From positions 1,116,001-1,180,000 of the forward strand of contig OY970265.1 in the NCBI GenBank assembly GCA_963715675.1: a stretch of 64,000 bases of DNA, in the 5' to 3' direction. Made by a program: the position numbers and the translations under genes. The notes under the pieces are model-generated. The model saw only the letters and a list, made by a program, of their open reading frames with translations. It searched no databases and was not told where the DNA came from. Origin of the DNA: DASVWZ01 sp963715675 (lineage in GTDB: Bacteria; Acidobacteriota; Terriglobia; Terriglobales; Acidobacteriaceae). Positions 9,753 through 18,616 of this stretch are shown one piece after another (position 1 is the stretch's first letter; each line of letters opens with the position of its first letter).

Positions 9753-10055
9753 ATGCGAAATTACGCCATGATCTTCGGGCTGATGCTGATTCTGGGTCTG
9801 TCTGTCGCGGTTCCGGCAGAAGATGTGCCGGAAACCGCGTTCGATGAATCGGAGTCCCCGGCTTACGAAAGCACTCCCCGGTTTACAATCCTGGTGCCGC
9901 AGGTGGCTGCCCTGGCGGCCCGCACCATGACCTGCGTTTCTCCGCTTGGCTACGGTCGCTTGACTAAGCATTCCGCATTTTGTCCAGAGCACAGGATAAG
10001 GCCGCACTCCACCTCCGATTCTCTCACCATCCTCGATCATTCGTTTCGCTGTTAG
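9753..10055 (+). CDS. Small secreted protein, unknown
   Basis: A 100-residue frame starting MRNYAMIFGLMLILGLSVAVPAE, a good signal peptide with a cleavage-like VPA-E. GGAG lies 7 bases before the ATG. A TTGACT hexamer at 9705-9710 may be a -35 box. The mature part is 75-80 residues with three cysteines and resembles nothing I know. The second half is Arg/His/Ser-rich and could be out-of-frame read-through, so the true 3' end is uncertain. Confidence 0.5.
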   Translation: MRNYAMIFGLMLILGLSVAVPAEDVPETAFDESESPAYESTPRFTILVPQVAALAARTMTCVSPLGYGRLTKHSAFCPEHRIRPHSTSDSLTILDHSFRC

Positions 10056-10407
10056 GAAGCCACCGACCTAACCGTGTTCGGGCGTTGCTGCGTTCGCGCT
10101 TGCTCTGAATCTTGAAGCGGGCGTGGGCGTGGCGATTTGGACGGCAGAACTGGGCTGCGCTGTCCACTTTCCTAAACCCAGACTTTGAACTCGGAACCAT
10201 CGAGGGTCTTCGTCCGAACTGAGTCCTGTACTCGCAAGGACGGCATGCCCACCATGGTTGCGGGGAAAGCAAACTGGAAAGACTTACAGGCGCCGCGCGA
10301 TGTGGCGGGAGGCGAACCTGGCAAGCACAAGAGGCGACTCCCTCACCACTTTCCACGCGGCAAAGATCAACCATCATTCAAATCTCAATGATAAGGAGAC
10401 GATTCGT
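10056..10407. other. 352-bp intergenic stretch
   Basis: No gene or recognised RNA family seen. It ends in the strong ribosome site AAGGAG (10393-10398) of the following secreted-protein gene, and probably holds that gene's promoter and a long leader. Confidence 0.4.
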
Positions 10408-11286
10408 ATGAACACGTTGTTTGGAAGTTACATAAAACTCTTGGGCTGGATTGTCGTTCTGCTGTTCTCGGTTGCAGCCGTGCCACAGCTCCAAGCGAAA
10501 GTCATCTCGTCAGGTACCGACCCGAATGGCATCTATTGGTGCGGCGATGCCTATCGGGCCAAGTCAGACCTCGTTTATGAGGTTGGCAAGATTCCGGTCA
10601 ATGTGAACGGCATCGTGGTTCTCAAATGTCACGGTGCTGACGGTGGTGGTGGAACGAAGATTGTTTCTTGTCCAGCTGGAAGCCCTTACTCTTATTGCCT
10701 CCGCAACGACAATGACGGATCGGGAAACCATGTTGAGCTGGGCGTGTTTGAGTTGAACACCACCACGGATCCCAACGCCCAGTATGGCGGCTGCGCTTCT
10801 GGATCGGGCTACAGGACGAAATCAAGCGTGATTCTGGAAGCACGGGACACGCTGCGGGACATCAACGGCATCGTTGTCACGAAATGTAAGAAAGCCGATG
10901 GACCGAAAGGAACGAAGAAGGTCCCATGCTCTGGGAAGAATGGCTTCTATGCCGCTTGCTACAAGAACAGTAACGACGGCGCCGGAAACCATGTGGAGCT
11001 TGGCTTGATCAACAGCTACGGCCTCCCGGATGCGATTGGCCAGTACGGTGGGGTCGGCCCCGGCACCGGATATAGGAGCAAATCAGTGCTGGTGACCGAG
11101 GTGGGCAAAAGCCTCGACAAGGTCCTTTCAATTGTGCCGATCCGGGGCAGGTCGGGCTATGGCAGTGGCGGGACGCAAGTCGTGGACTGTAATGGCTACC
11201 CGAATTATCCCTACACCTACTGCTTGATGAATACCAATGATCCAGCAGGAAATGAGATAGGGGTGGGAGTCATCGAAAAACCCTAG
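10408..11286 (+). CDS. Secreted protein with three tandem Cys-containing repeats
   Basis: A 292-residue exported protein. I chose ATG 10408 because AAGGAG lies 9 bases upstream and MNTLFGSYIKLLGWIVVLLF starts a signal peptide ending near LQA-K. The mature part is three copies of one domain of about 80 residues. Each runs Y-G/C-G..YR[AST]KS-hydrophobic-EV/EA-G, then a central I-V/P core, then [VD]C-[PSN]G...YxxCxxNxNDxxGN-[HE]-[VI]-[EG]-[LV]-G. The C...YxxC and NDxxGN blocks recur near residues 89-112, 172-195 and 259-285. The cysteines suggest extracytoplasmic disulfides. Function unknown; a GC-rich hairpin follows the stop. Confidence 0.8.
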   Translation: MNTLFGSYIKLLGWIVVLLFSVAAVPQLQAKVISSGTDPNGIYWCGDAYRAKSDLVYEVGKIPVNVNGIVVLKCHGADGGGGTKIVSCPAGSPYSYCLRNDNDGSGNHVELGVFELNTTTDPNAQYGGCASGSGYRTKSSVILEARDTLRDINGIVVTKCKKADGPKGTKKVPCSGKNGFYAACYKNSNDGAGNHVELGLINSYGLPDAIGQYGGVGPGTGYRSKSVLVTEVGKSLDKVLSIVPIRGRSGYGSGGTQVVDCNGYPNYPYTYCLMNTNDPAGNEIGVGVIEKP

Positions 11287-11311
11287 CGAACCTCAGCGGG
11301 AATGAAGATGA

Positions 11312-11335
11312 GACCGCCCGGCTGGCCGGGCGGTC
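11312..11335 (+). terminator. GC-rich hairpin, probable terminator
   Basis: A perfect 10-bp stem (GACCGCCCGG / CCGGGCGGTC) with loop CTGG, 26 bases after the stop of the three-repeat gene. The T-tract is weak (TTCC), so some read-through into the HAF gene is possible. Confidence 0.6.
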
Positions 11336-11362
11336 TTCCAAGCGCTCCGATCTGAAGATGTC

Positions 11363-11432
11363 TCGCCGGAGTCAACCTCACGGTGTCCCGGCCAGTCGCA
11401 ACCCGCTCGGGCGCCAACTAACCGGACGGCGA
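11363..11432 (+). ncRNA. Structured leader motif, copy A (candidate cis-regulatory RNA)
   Basis: Lies in the 5' leader of the HAF gene. Nested helices: P1 TCGCCG/CGGCGA (11363-11368 with 11427-11432), P2 CGGT/ACCG (11381-11384 with 11421-11424), P3 CCCG/CGGG (11387-11390 with 11408-11411). The single-stranded joins TCAACCTCA and CGCCAACTA are nearly identical in copy B at 12357-12418, where P1 and P3 have changed on both sides. I cannot match it to a riboswitch class from memory. The repeat and covariation are seen; the regulatory role is inferred. Confidence 0.5.
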
Positions 11433-11466
11433 AAGTGGCCATCACAACGAAAGGAAGGGAAAGCCA

Positions 11467-12336
11467 ATGAAGAATCACCGATCAAGTCTCTGTCTTCTGG
11501 CGGTGCTTCTTGCGTTCCCCCTGCTGGCGAGCGCACTCAAGGCACCGGACCTGAACTTCAAGTTCACAACCGTGAAAGTACGTGGGGCACGAGCCACGGC
11601 AATACTGGGCATCAACAATGCCGGCGTCATGGTTGGGATGTACGCCAACAAAGCCGGCGTGTCACACGGTCTCAAGCTCGTCAACGGAAAAGCGACGAAC
11701 ATCGATGACCCGAACGGCTCGGGCACGTTTTGCAGTGCTATCAATTCGAAGGGCGTAATCGTGGGCGGGTACCTCAACGCCGCCAGTAACACGAGCCAGG
11801 GGTTCCTCTACCAGGCGGGACAATTCACGGATATCGGCCCGGCAGGCGCGGCGTCGTCCGGGGCCTTTGCCATCAACGACCAAGGCAAGGTCGTCGGTGC
11901 GTACGTGGATGCCAACAACCTGACGCACGGATTCGTCTGGGACGGAACGAACTATACGACCCTGGACGTACCCGGCGCTTCACTAACCCAGGCTTTCGGC
12001 ATGAACAACCAGGGCAAGATCACCTTGGACTGGATCGATGGAAACGGTCTTTGGGAGTCGTCCCTTTATGACGGTTCAAAGTACACCACGATCGATGTCC
12101 CGGGAGCGCCGAATACATTTGCCCAGAAGATCAGTAAGGGGGGTGATGTTGTCTACTACTGGGCCGATGCGCAGCACGCTTTTCACGGGGCGCTGCGCCG
12201 CCAGGGCAAGTATTACAGGTTCAAGGATCCAAATGGGACGAATACGGCCGGGTTCGGAATCAATGATCGTCGCGGGATCGTGGGCCAGTACATCGATAAG
12301 AACGGAGTATTGACTAGCTTCAAGGCGACCTACTGA
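11467..12336 (+). CDS. Secreted HAF-repeat protein
   Basis: A 289-residue exported protein; the signal peptide is MKNHRSSLCLLAVLLAFPLLASA. The rest is about six repeats of the extracellular HAF type, each with an A-[IF]-x-x-INxxGxxVGxY core followed by an HGF-type strand (for example AINSKGVIVGGY, AINDQGKVVGAY, GINDRRGIVGQY). They should build a beta-propeller outside the cytoplasm. Ligand and role are unknown. Ribosome site AAGGAAGGGAAAG lies 5' of the ATG. The leader carries structured motif A, so expression may respond to an RNA-level signal. Confidence 0.85.
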   Translation: MKNHRSSLCLLAVLLAFPLLASALKAPDLNFKFTTVKVRGARATAILGINNAGVMVGMYANKAGVSHGLKLVNGKATNIDDPNGSGTFCSAINSKGVIVGGYLNAASNTSQGFLYQAGQFTDIGPAGAASSGAFAINDQGKVVGAYVDANNLTHGFVWDGTNYTTLDVPGASLTQAFGMNNQGKITLDWIDGNGLWESSLYDGSKYTTIDVPGAPNTFAQKISKGGDVVYYWADAQHAFHGALRRQGKYYRFKDPNGTNTAGFGINDRRGIVGQYIDKNGVLTSFKATY

Positions 12337-12356
12337 TGACGAAATCTGGCAGTAGA

Positions 12357-12418
12357 ACCGTGCCCCGACTTCAACCTCAAGGTCTCCCAGCCGCTTGGGC
12401 GCCGACTAACCGCACGGT
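12357..12418 (+). ncRNA. Structured motif, copy B (orphan copy)
   Basis: Homologous to copy A but 20 bases after the HAF stop, with no convincing gene downstream on the same strand. P1 ACCGT/ACGGT (12357-12361 with 12414-12418), P2 GGT/ACC (12381-12383 with 12409-12411), P3 CCCA/TGGG (12386-12389 with 12396-12399). It shares TCAACCTCA and CGCCRACTA with copy A. Similarity continues 3' of P1 (TGCCGTCAC here, GGCCATCAC in A). It may be the relic leader of a lost gene. Confidence 0.45.
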
Positions 12419-12437
12419 AACAGATGCCGTCACGATG

Positions 12438-12485
12438 GGGAAAGCCGGCTTCTGGCTGAAGCCCAGACGGGATCCGGCTTTTCCC
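12438..12485 (+). terminator. Long imperfect hairpin downstream of motif B
   Basis: GGGAAAGCCGG (12438-12448) pairs with CCGGCTTTTCCC (12474-12485, one bulged T), with an inner TCTGGC/GCCCAGA helix. It could end transcription from the HAF side before the convergent secA. No long T-tract follows. Confidence 0.4.
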
Positions 12486-12614
12486 TTGGACTGGAGAATC
12501 TCATCAGTGAACAGGAGGATAGCTTTTCTCGTGCCGCACGCTGCTGAGCGATGCCTTGCGGGATCATCTCTCGGAGAACCGGGGTCTTGTTGATGCTCAA
12601 AGGCCGGCGGACGC

Positions 12615-15600
12615 CTATGCTCCGCAGCACTTCTTATATTTCTTGCCCGATCCGCAGGGACAGGGGTCATTGCGGCCAACTTTTGCTTGCCCGCGCACTA
12701 CCTGCTGGACATGCTGGAACTCTCCCGATCCCGCCATCCGGGCCTGCTCGAGTTCGCGGCGTTTCTTGCGCTGGAAAGCTTCTTCGAGATCGTCCACGGA
12801 AGTCGCAACCGCCCGCGGTGGTCGACGCCCGTTGCCTCCAAAGCCCCCCTGATCCAACCCTGACACGCCCGCCTCTGCGCTCTGGCCTTCCGCTCCACCA
12901 CTCCTGGGTTGACCCATGGCGCCGGAATCGCCGGGCCGCTCCAGAATCTGCATCAGGTACAGATAGCGGGTGGTCTCTTCCTGGAAGCGCTGCATCATCG
13001 CTTCAAACATGTCGAAGGATTCGCGCTTGTACTCCACCAGCGGATCGTGCTGGCCATAGCCGCGCAGGCCGATGCCCTCTCTCAGGTGGTCCATGTCACG
13101 CAGGTGATCTTTCCATTGTGCATCGATCACGCTGAGCATGATCATGCGCTCGTGGTAGCGCATGGCCTCAGGGCCGATCAGGGCTTCCTTGGCGTCGTAG
13201 CGAACTTTCAGCTTGTCGAAGATTGCATCGCCAAGCTCCTGGCGATTCAGCGTCTCCGGCTTGATTCCTTCCGCGTAAATGTCCACGCCAAACCGGGTAA
13301 AGATGGCGTCCTTCAATCCCTTCAGGTCCCAATCGGAAGGATGTGCCTTGACAGAACAATACTGATTCAGCACCTCGCTCAGAATGCCGGAAACGTAGTC
13401 CTCCAGGATCAGTTCCTTCTGTTCGACGCCTTGCAGCAACTGATGGCGCAGACCATACACCGCCTGACGCTGCTTGTTCATGACGTCGTCGTATTCCAGC
13501 AGGTGTTTGCGGGCTTCGAAGTTCTGGGCTTCCACGGTTTCCTGAGCCTTTTCGATTCGCCGGGAAATCATGCGCGACTCGATAGGAACGCCCTCCTCCA
13601 TGCCCAGGCGCTGGAGCAGGTTCGAAACCCACTCCTTGGCAAAAATACGCATCAGGTCGTCTTCCAGCGAGAGATAGAAGCGCGAAGAACCTGGATCGCC
13701 CTGACGGCCGGCGCGCCCTCGCAGCTGGTTGTCGATACGGCGTGCCTCGTGGCGCTCGGTGCCAAAGATGTGCAGGCCGCCGGCAGCCACGACGTCCTGA
13801 TGCTCCTGGTCGGTCTGCTGTTTGTACCGGTGGAGCACTTCCGTCCACTGGTCGGTGGGAACCGTATACTCGCTGCCCGCGTAGTACCACACCGTGGTCT
13901 TGGAATCGTCGACTCCGACTTGTATCTTGCCTTGAGCGGTTCGCAGCAGCTGGGCGGCGCCCTTCTTTACGCATTCCTGCTTGGCCATGAACTCCGGATT
14001 GCCGCCCAGAAGAATATCGGTACCCCGGCCCGCCATATTGGTGGCAATGGTTACGGCGCCTTTTCGTCCAGCCTGAGCAACGATTTCAGCTTCCCGCTCG
14101 TGGTACTTGGCATTCAGCACCACGTGCTGGATGCCTTTCTTCTTCAGCAACTCCGAGAGCCGCTCGGATTTCTCAATCGAGGTCGTACCCACCAGCGCCG
14201 GCTGGCCCGACTCATAAAGCCTCTGGATCTCCTCGGCGGCGGCGAGGTATTTCTCCTTCTCGGTGCGGTAGACCACATCCGGGTTTTCCTTCCGCAGCAG
14301 CGTCTTGTTGGTGGGAACCACCATCACTTCCAGCCGGTAGATCTTTTCAAACTCCGGCGCCTCGGTTTCGGCGGTGCCGGTCATGCCCGCGAGCTTGCGG
14401 TACATGCGGAAGTAGTTCTGAAACGTAATCGTGGCCAGGGTCTGGTTCTCGCGCTCGATCTTGACGTTTTCCTTGGCTTCGACCGCCTGGTGAAGCCCAT
14501 CGGACCAGCGCCGCCCCGGCATGAGCCGTCCGGTGAACTCGTCGACGATGATCACCTCGCCCTCTTTCACCACATATTCCACATCACGGTGATATAGCGA
14601 ATGTGCCTTGACCGCCGTTTCCACGTGGTGCTTCAGGTCCCAGTTCTCCGGATCGGCGATGTTCCCAATCCCCAGCAACCGCTCGACCTTTTCCCATCCT
14701 TCGTCCGTAACCGTGATATTGCGGTGTTTCTCATCCACCACGTAATCCCCGGTAAGCTCCTTGGGCTCGCCAGGTGCGGTGTCAATCTCCTCGCCTTTTT
14801 CGAGCTGGGAAATAATGCGGTTCACGCGAGCGTACTTGTCGGTGGATTCTTCGGCAGCGCCGGAAATGATGAGCGGGGTACGTGCCTCGTCGATCAGGAT
14901 GGAGTCGACTTCGTCCACAATCCCATAGTTATGCCTGCGTTGGACGCAGTCCCGGAGGTCGAACTTCATGTTGTCGCGAAGATAGTCGAACCCGAACTCG
15001 TTGTTGGTACCGTAGGTCACGTCGGCGGCATAGGCTTCGCGGCGCTGCTGATCGTCGAGGTCATGGACAATCACGCCCACACTCAGGCCGAGAAAACGGT
15101 AGAGCTGGCCCATCCATTCCGAGTCGCGTTTCGCCAGGTAATCATTCACCGTGACCACGTGCACGCCGCGCCCGGGGAGGGCATTCAGGTAAACCGGCAG
15201 GGTGGCCACTAGCGTCTTGCCTTCCCCAGTCTTCATTTCGGCGATCTTGCCCTGGTGCAGCACCATGCCGCCAATCAACTGCACGTCGAAGTGCCGCATA
15301 TTCAAGACCCGGCGGCCGGCTTCGCGAACCACGGCAAACGCCTCCACGAGGATTTCGTCCAGAACCTCGTTGATGGCCTGGCTGCGCTCGTTATCAAGCT
15401 CCTCCTGACGGTCGGGATCCGCATCCGGCTCGTCGACCATCTTGTCGAGGCGGTCCTGGATGCGCTGGCGGAACCCCGTGGTCTTGGCGCGCAGTTCCTC
15501 GTCAGAGAGCTTCTGGGTGGCCGGCTCCAGCGCGTTGATGGCCTCCACGCGGGGCATCAGGCGCTTGAGTTCACGCTCGTTCTTGGTCCCGAAGACCTTT

Positions 15601-15620
15601 CCTAACAATGTGTTAATCAA
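12615..15620 (-). CDS. secA: Preprotein translocase ATPase SecA
   Basis: A 1001-residue SecA, the ATPase motor that drives unfolded preproteins through SecYEG. The N terminus is MINTLLGKVFGTKNERELKR. The Walker A is MKTGEGKTLVATLP (about residue 107), Walker B is VDEVDSILIDEARTP, and helicase motifs QLRGRAGRQGDPGSSRFYLSLED follow. The C-terminal linker ends in the zinc SEC-C motif CPCGSGKKYKKCCG, the SecB/ribosome-binding tail. The length is slightly above the E. coli protein. The frame is intact and the gene appears to be transcribed alone. Confidence 0.99.
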   Translation of the reverse strand: MINTLLGKVFGTKNERELKRLMPRVEAINALEPATQKLSDEELRAKTTGFRQRIQDRLDKMVDEPDADPDRQEELDNERSQAINEVLDEILVEAFAVVREAGRRVLNMRHFDVQLIGGMVLHQGKIAEMKTGEGKTLVATLPVYLNALPGRGVHVVTVNDYLAKRDSEWMGQLYRFLGLSVGVIVHDLDDQQRREAYAADVTYGTNNEFGFDYLRDNMKFDLRDCVQRRHNYGIVDEVDSILIDEARTPLIISGAAEESTDKYARVNRIISQLEKGEEIDTAPGEPKELTGDYVVDEKHRNITVTDEGWEKVERLLGIGNIADPENWDLKHHVETAVKAHSLYHRDVEYVVKEGEVIIVDEFTGRLMPGRRWSDGLHQAVEAKENVKIERENQTLATITFQNYFRMYRKLAGMTGTAETEAPEFEKIYRLEVMVVPTNKTLLRKENPDVVYRTEKEKYLAAAEEIQRLYESGQPALVGTTSIEKSERLSELLKKKGIQHVVLNAKYHEREAEIVAQAGRKGAVTIATNMAGRGTDILLGGNPEFMAKQECVKKGAAQLLRTAQGKIQVGVDDSKTTVWYYAGSEYTVPTDQWTEVLHRYKQQTDQEHQDVVAAGGLHIFGTERHEARRIDNQLRGRAGRQGDPGSSRFYLSLEDDLMRIFAKEWVSNLLQRLGMEEGVPIESRMISRRIEKAQETVEAQNFEARKHLLEYDDVMNKQRQAVYGLRHQLLQGVEQKELILEDYVSGILSEVLNQYCSVKAHPSDWDLKGLKDAIFTRFGVDIYAEGIKPETLNRQELGDAIFDKLKVRYDAKEALIGPEAMRYHERMIMLSVIDAQWKDHLRDMDHLREGIGLRGYGQHDPLVEYKRESFDMFEAMMQRFQEETTRYLYLMQILERPGDSGAMGQPRSGGAEGQSAEAGVSGLDQGGFGGNGRRPPRAVATSVDDLEEAFQRKKRRELEQARMAGSGEFQHVQQVVRGQAKVGRNDPCPCGSGKKYKKCCGA

Positions 15621-15779
15621 ATCCAGGTTCCTTCAAGGGCAGGGCAGACTACGGCCCAAGTCTCGTATAGCAAGCCTAGCACATTAGATGCGGATGGAGG
15701 GGCATGGTCGCGGAGAGTAAAATCTGGTTCCTTCCCACAGCGTTGCCCGTGATTTTCATTTATATTTGCCCGCTGGCCT

Positions 15780-18533
15780 ATGTCGAACTTCTACGAGCTG
15801 TTTCGCGAGTGTGCCGAATGCTGGCCGGACAACGTTGCCCTGGAAATCCAGCGCGGAGATCGGGTGGAAAGTTACACCTACTCCGAAGCCCGGCGCATGG
15901 CGGAGTCGGTGGGACGCTGGCTTCGGCAAAACGGATTTCAGCCGGGCGACCGCGCTGCCATTTTGGCAGACAACCATCCGTTTTGGGTCACGACTTACCT
16001 CGGAATTATCGTGGCCGGATGCACCGCAGTGCCGCTGGACACCGCACTGCACGCGGAGCAGGTCGCCAAGCTGTTGAAGGACAGTGGAAGTTTACTGCTG
16101 TTTTGCGGCAGCAAGTATCTTCCGGCCACCCGACAGGCCGTCAAAGAACTGCCAGTAAGGGTTGTACTCACCGACAGCAGCGCGGTTTTGGCGCGGACCG
16201 GTGAAGCCGCGGAAAGCCAGCAAATCCTGTCTACGCTGGATACCATTTTTGCCGCCGGGCCACAGGATTTCTCTCCGCCCGCGGTTACATCCGACGCCCT
16301 GGCGTCGCTGCTCTACACCTCCGGCACCACCGCTGACCCTAAGGGCGTCATGCTCACCCACGCCAACCTTATGGGCGAAGTGGAGGCCGTCTTCAGCCGC
16401 GTCCACATTGGTCCTGAGGATGCGCTGCTCGGAGTGCTCCCGCTTTTCCACGTTCTTTCCCAAATGGCGAACCTGCTGCTGCCTCTGGTGAAAGGCTCGC
16501 GCATCGTGTATCTGGAAACCCTGAACACCACCGAACTGCTGCGAGCGCTCGCCGAGCGGAACATCACCGCCTTTGCCGTAGTGCCGCAGTTCTTTTACCT
16601 GATCCACGAACGCATCTTTAAGGAAGTAGCCAAGCGCGGCCGCGCGGCGCAAAGCCTGGTTCGCATCCTGATGACGATTACCCGTTGCAGCCGCAGGTTA
16701 GGCTGGAATCCGGGCAAGATCCTCTTTCGCAAAATCCACGATCTCTTCGGGCCAGGAATGCGTTACCTGGTGACCGGAGGCTCGCGCTTCGATCCCCAGA
16801 TTGCCCGTGACTTCTACGCGCTCGGAATTGACGTCCTGCAAGCCTACGGGCTTACCGAGACCAGCGGCGGCGCGTTCTTCAACCCGCCCGGCGATATTGT
16901 TTTCGGTTCCGTGGGCCAGCCTCTCGGCGGGGTCGAAGGCCGAATCGTCGACCCAAAACCGCTGGAAGACGGAGGCGAGTCCGTGGGTGAGATCGCTATT
17001 CGCGGCGCGATCGTGATGAAAGGCTATTGGAACCGTCCGGATGCAACTGCCGCGGTTTTGAAAGATGGCTGGTTGCTCACCGGTGACCTCGGCTATTTCG
17101 ACTCGCGCGGCAATCTTTTCATCACCGGGCGGAAGAAGGAAGTCATTGTTCTCAGCAATGGCAAGAACATTTATCCCGAGGAGGTCGAAACTCACTACCT
17201 CCAATCAGCGTACATCAAGGATATTTGTGTACTGGGACTCGAAGGAGGCCCCGGAGATCCCCACGCCGACAAGCTTCACGCTGTCATCGTCCCCAACTTC
17301 GAGGTGCTGAAAGAACGAAAAATCGTTAACGCCAAGGAGGTCATCCGGTACGACGTCGAAGGCTACTCGTCGAAGCTGCCTTCCACCAAGCGCATCGCCA
17401 GTTACGAAATTTGGCAGGAAGATCTTCCACGCACGACCACCCGCAAGCTGAAGCGTTTCGAGATCGAGAAGAGAGTCCGTGCCCTTCATGCCAGCGCCAC
17501 CAGCGACTTTGGAGCTGCCGCCCAGAAGCCGCTTACCGAAGAAGACCAGCAATGGCTTGCGCAGTCCAATGTCCAGCGGGCTTTGACGATCATTCGCGAA
17601 GCGGCACGAAATACACGGCGGGCGGTTTCTCCTTACGACAATCTCGAACTCGACCTCGGCCTCGACTCCATGCAGCGGATCGAGTTGCTGGTCTCCCTGG
17701 AGCAGGAACTGGGGGGCGATGTCGACGAGTCACGCCTTGCGGAAATTTACACCGTGCAGGAACTGGTCAACGCCGTCCTGGAAAGCGCTGCTCTGAGCGA
17801 TGGCGCGGCCAGGGTCCACGTCGCTGGATGGAAAAGCATCCTCGAAGAAGAATCCACCGATCCCGAGGTGCTTGCCCTCACCCGGCCCTGCGCTTTTCCG
17901 GAGTACGTTCTTTTCAGCCTCCTCCGGTTGGTTCAAATCATCGCCAGCGACCGCTTTCGTCTGAAGGTGTCAGGCCTTGAAAAACTTCCGCGGGAAGGTC
18001 CGTTCATTCTCTCTTCCAACCACCAGAGCTATCTTGATCCTTTTGTTATGAGCAGCGTTTTGCCTTGGCCGGTTTTTATCAGCTTGTTCTCGGTGGGAAC
18101 CAGCGAAATTTTCGGCGCCGGATTGATGCGCCGCTTGGCCAAGTGGCTAAGGGTTGTGGTGGTCGATCCGGACGCGAACCTGGTTCCCGCCATGCGCGCC
18201 GGCGCCTACGGACTTCGTCATGGACGCGTGCTCGTTTTGTATCCCGAAGGCGAGCGCAGCATCGAAGGCCCGCCCAAGATTTTCAAGAAGGGCGCGGCGA
18301 TTCTCTCCATTCACCTGCAGGTGCCGATCGTGCCAGTCGCCATCGACGGCTTCGAAAAAGTCTGGCCGCGTGGCAAGCCATTTCAGGGGTTCTTCCCGGT
18401 CAAGATGCGATTCGGCGATCCCATCATTCCGCCGCCGGAATCTGCAGCTTCGGAAGCAGCGTATGAAAACCTCACCGCCGAGCTGAAGGCGCGCGTAGTC
18501 GGCATGTGGGAAGACTTGCGGGCTAGCGGCTAG
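15780..18533 (+). CDS. Fusion of AMP-forming acyl ligase, carrier domain and PlsC acyltransferase
   Basis: A 917-residue three-part protein. Residues 1-560 are an acyl-CoA/acyl-ACP synthetase-type AMP ligase: LLYTSGTTADPKGVMLTH (P-loop), QAYGLTETSGG, TGDLGYFDSRG and GRKKEVIVLSNGKNIYPEEVE. Residues about 590-660 are a phosphopantetheine carrier with the attachment serine in LDLGLDSMQRIELL. Residues about 700-917 are a 1-acylglycerol-3-phosphate acyltransferase (SNHQSYLDPF with the HxxxxD dyad, LYPEGERSIEG). It could activate a fatty acid, hold it on its own carrier and pass it to a lysolipid, as Aas does with free ACP; that route is inference. No clear ribosome site precedes ATG 15780. Confidence 0.9.
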   Translation: MSNFYELFRECAECWPDNVALEIQRGDRVESYTYSEARRMAESVGRWLRQNGFQPGDRAAILADNHPFWVTTYLGIIVAGCTAVPLDTALHAEQVAKLLKDSGSLLLFCGSKYLPATRQAVKELPVRVVLTDSSAVLARTGEAAESQQILSTLDTIFAAGPQDFSPPAVTSDALASLLYTSGTTADPKGVMLTHANLMGEVEAVFSRVHIGPEDALLGVLPLFHVLSQMANLLLPLVKGSRIVYLETLNTTELLRALAERNITAFAVVPQFFYLIHERIFKEVAKRGRAAQSLVRILMTITRCSRRLGWNPGKILFRKIHDLFGPGMRYLVTGGSRFDPQIARDFYALGIDVLQAYGLTETSGGAFFNPPGDIVFGSVGQPLGGVEGRIVDPKPLEDGGESVGEIAIRGAIVMKGYWNRPDATAAVLKDGWLLTGDLGYFDSRGNLFITGRKKEVIVLSNGKNIYPEEVETHYLQSAYIKDICVLGLEGGPGDPHADKLHAVIVPNFEVLKERKIVNAKEVIRYDVEGYSSKLPSTKRIASYEIWQEDLPRTTTRKLKRFEIEKRVRALHASATSDFGAAAQKPLTEEDQQWLAQSNVQRALTIIREAARNTRRAVSPYDNLELDLGLDSMQRIELLVSLEQELGGDVDESRLAEIYTVQELVNAVLESAALSDGAARVHVAGWKSILEEESTDPEVLALTRPCAFPEYVLFSLLRLVQIIASDRFRLKVSGLEKLPREGPFILSSNHQSYLDPFVMSSVLPWPVFISLFSVGTSEIFGAGLMRRLAKWLRVVVVDPDANLVPAMRAGAYGLRHGRVLVLYPEGERSIEGPPKIFKKGAAILSIHLQVPIVPVAIDGFEKVWPRGKPFQGFFPVKMRFGDPIIPPPESAASEAAYENLTAELKARVVGMWEDLRASG

Positions 18534-18616
18534 GTTCGTGCCAGAAGCAGTCAGTGTCTCGCAAATGGCAGCTTCGCGATAGCTGGTGTAATCGCTGTTA
18601 TCGGGAGCTACTGTCC

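Noticed and set aside
11312..11335. GC hairpin upstream of motif A considered as part of the RNA element
   Set aside because: It ends before P1 and better fits a terminator of the previous gene; copy B lacks an equivalent hairpin at the same place.
12336..12593. An 85-codon plus-strand frame that could be served by motif B
   Set aside because: It overlaps motif B itself, lacks a ribosome site and reads as Arg/Pro/Ser-rich non-coding composition.
12909..14597. A 562-codon open frame on the plus strand
   Set aside because: It lies antisense inside secA, whose motifs are all intact; long antisense frames are expected in high-GC DNA.
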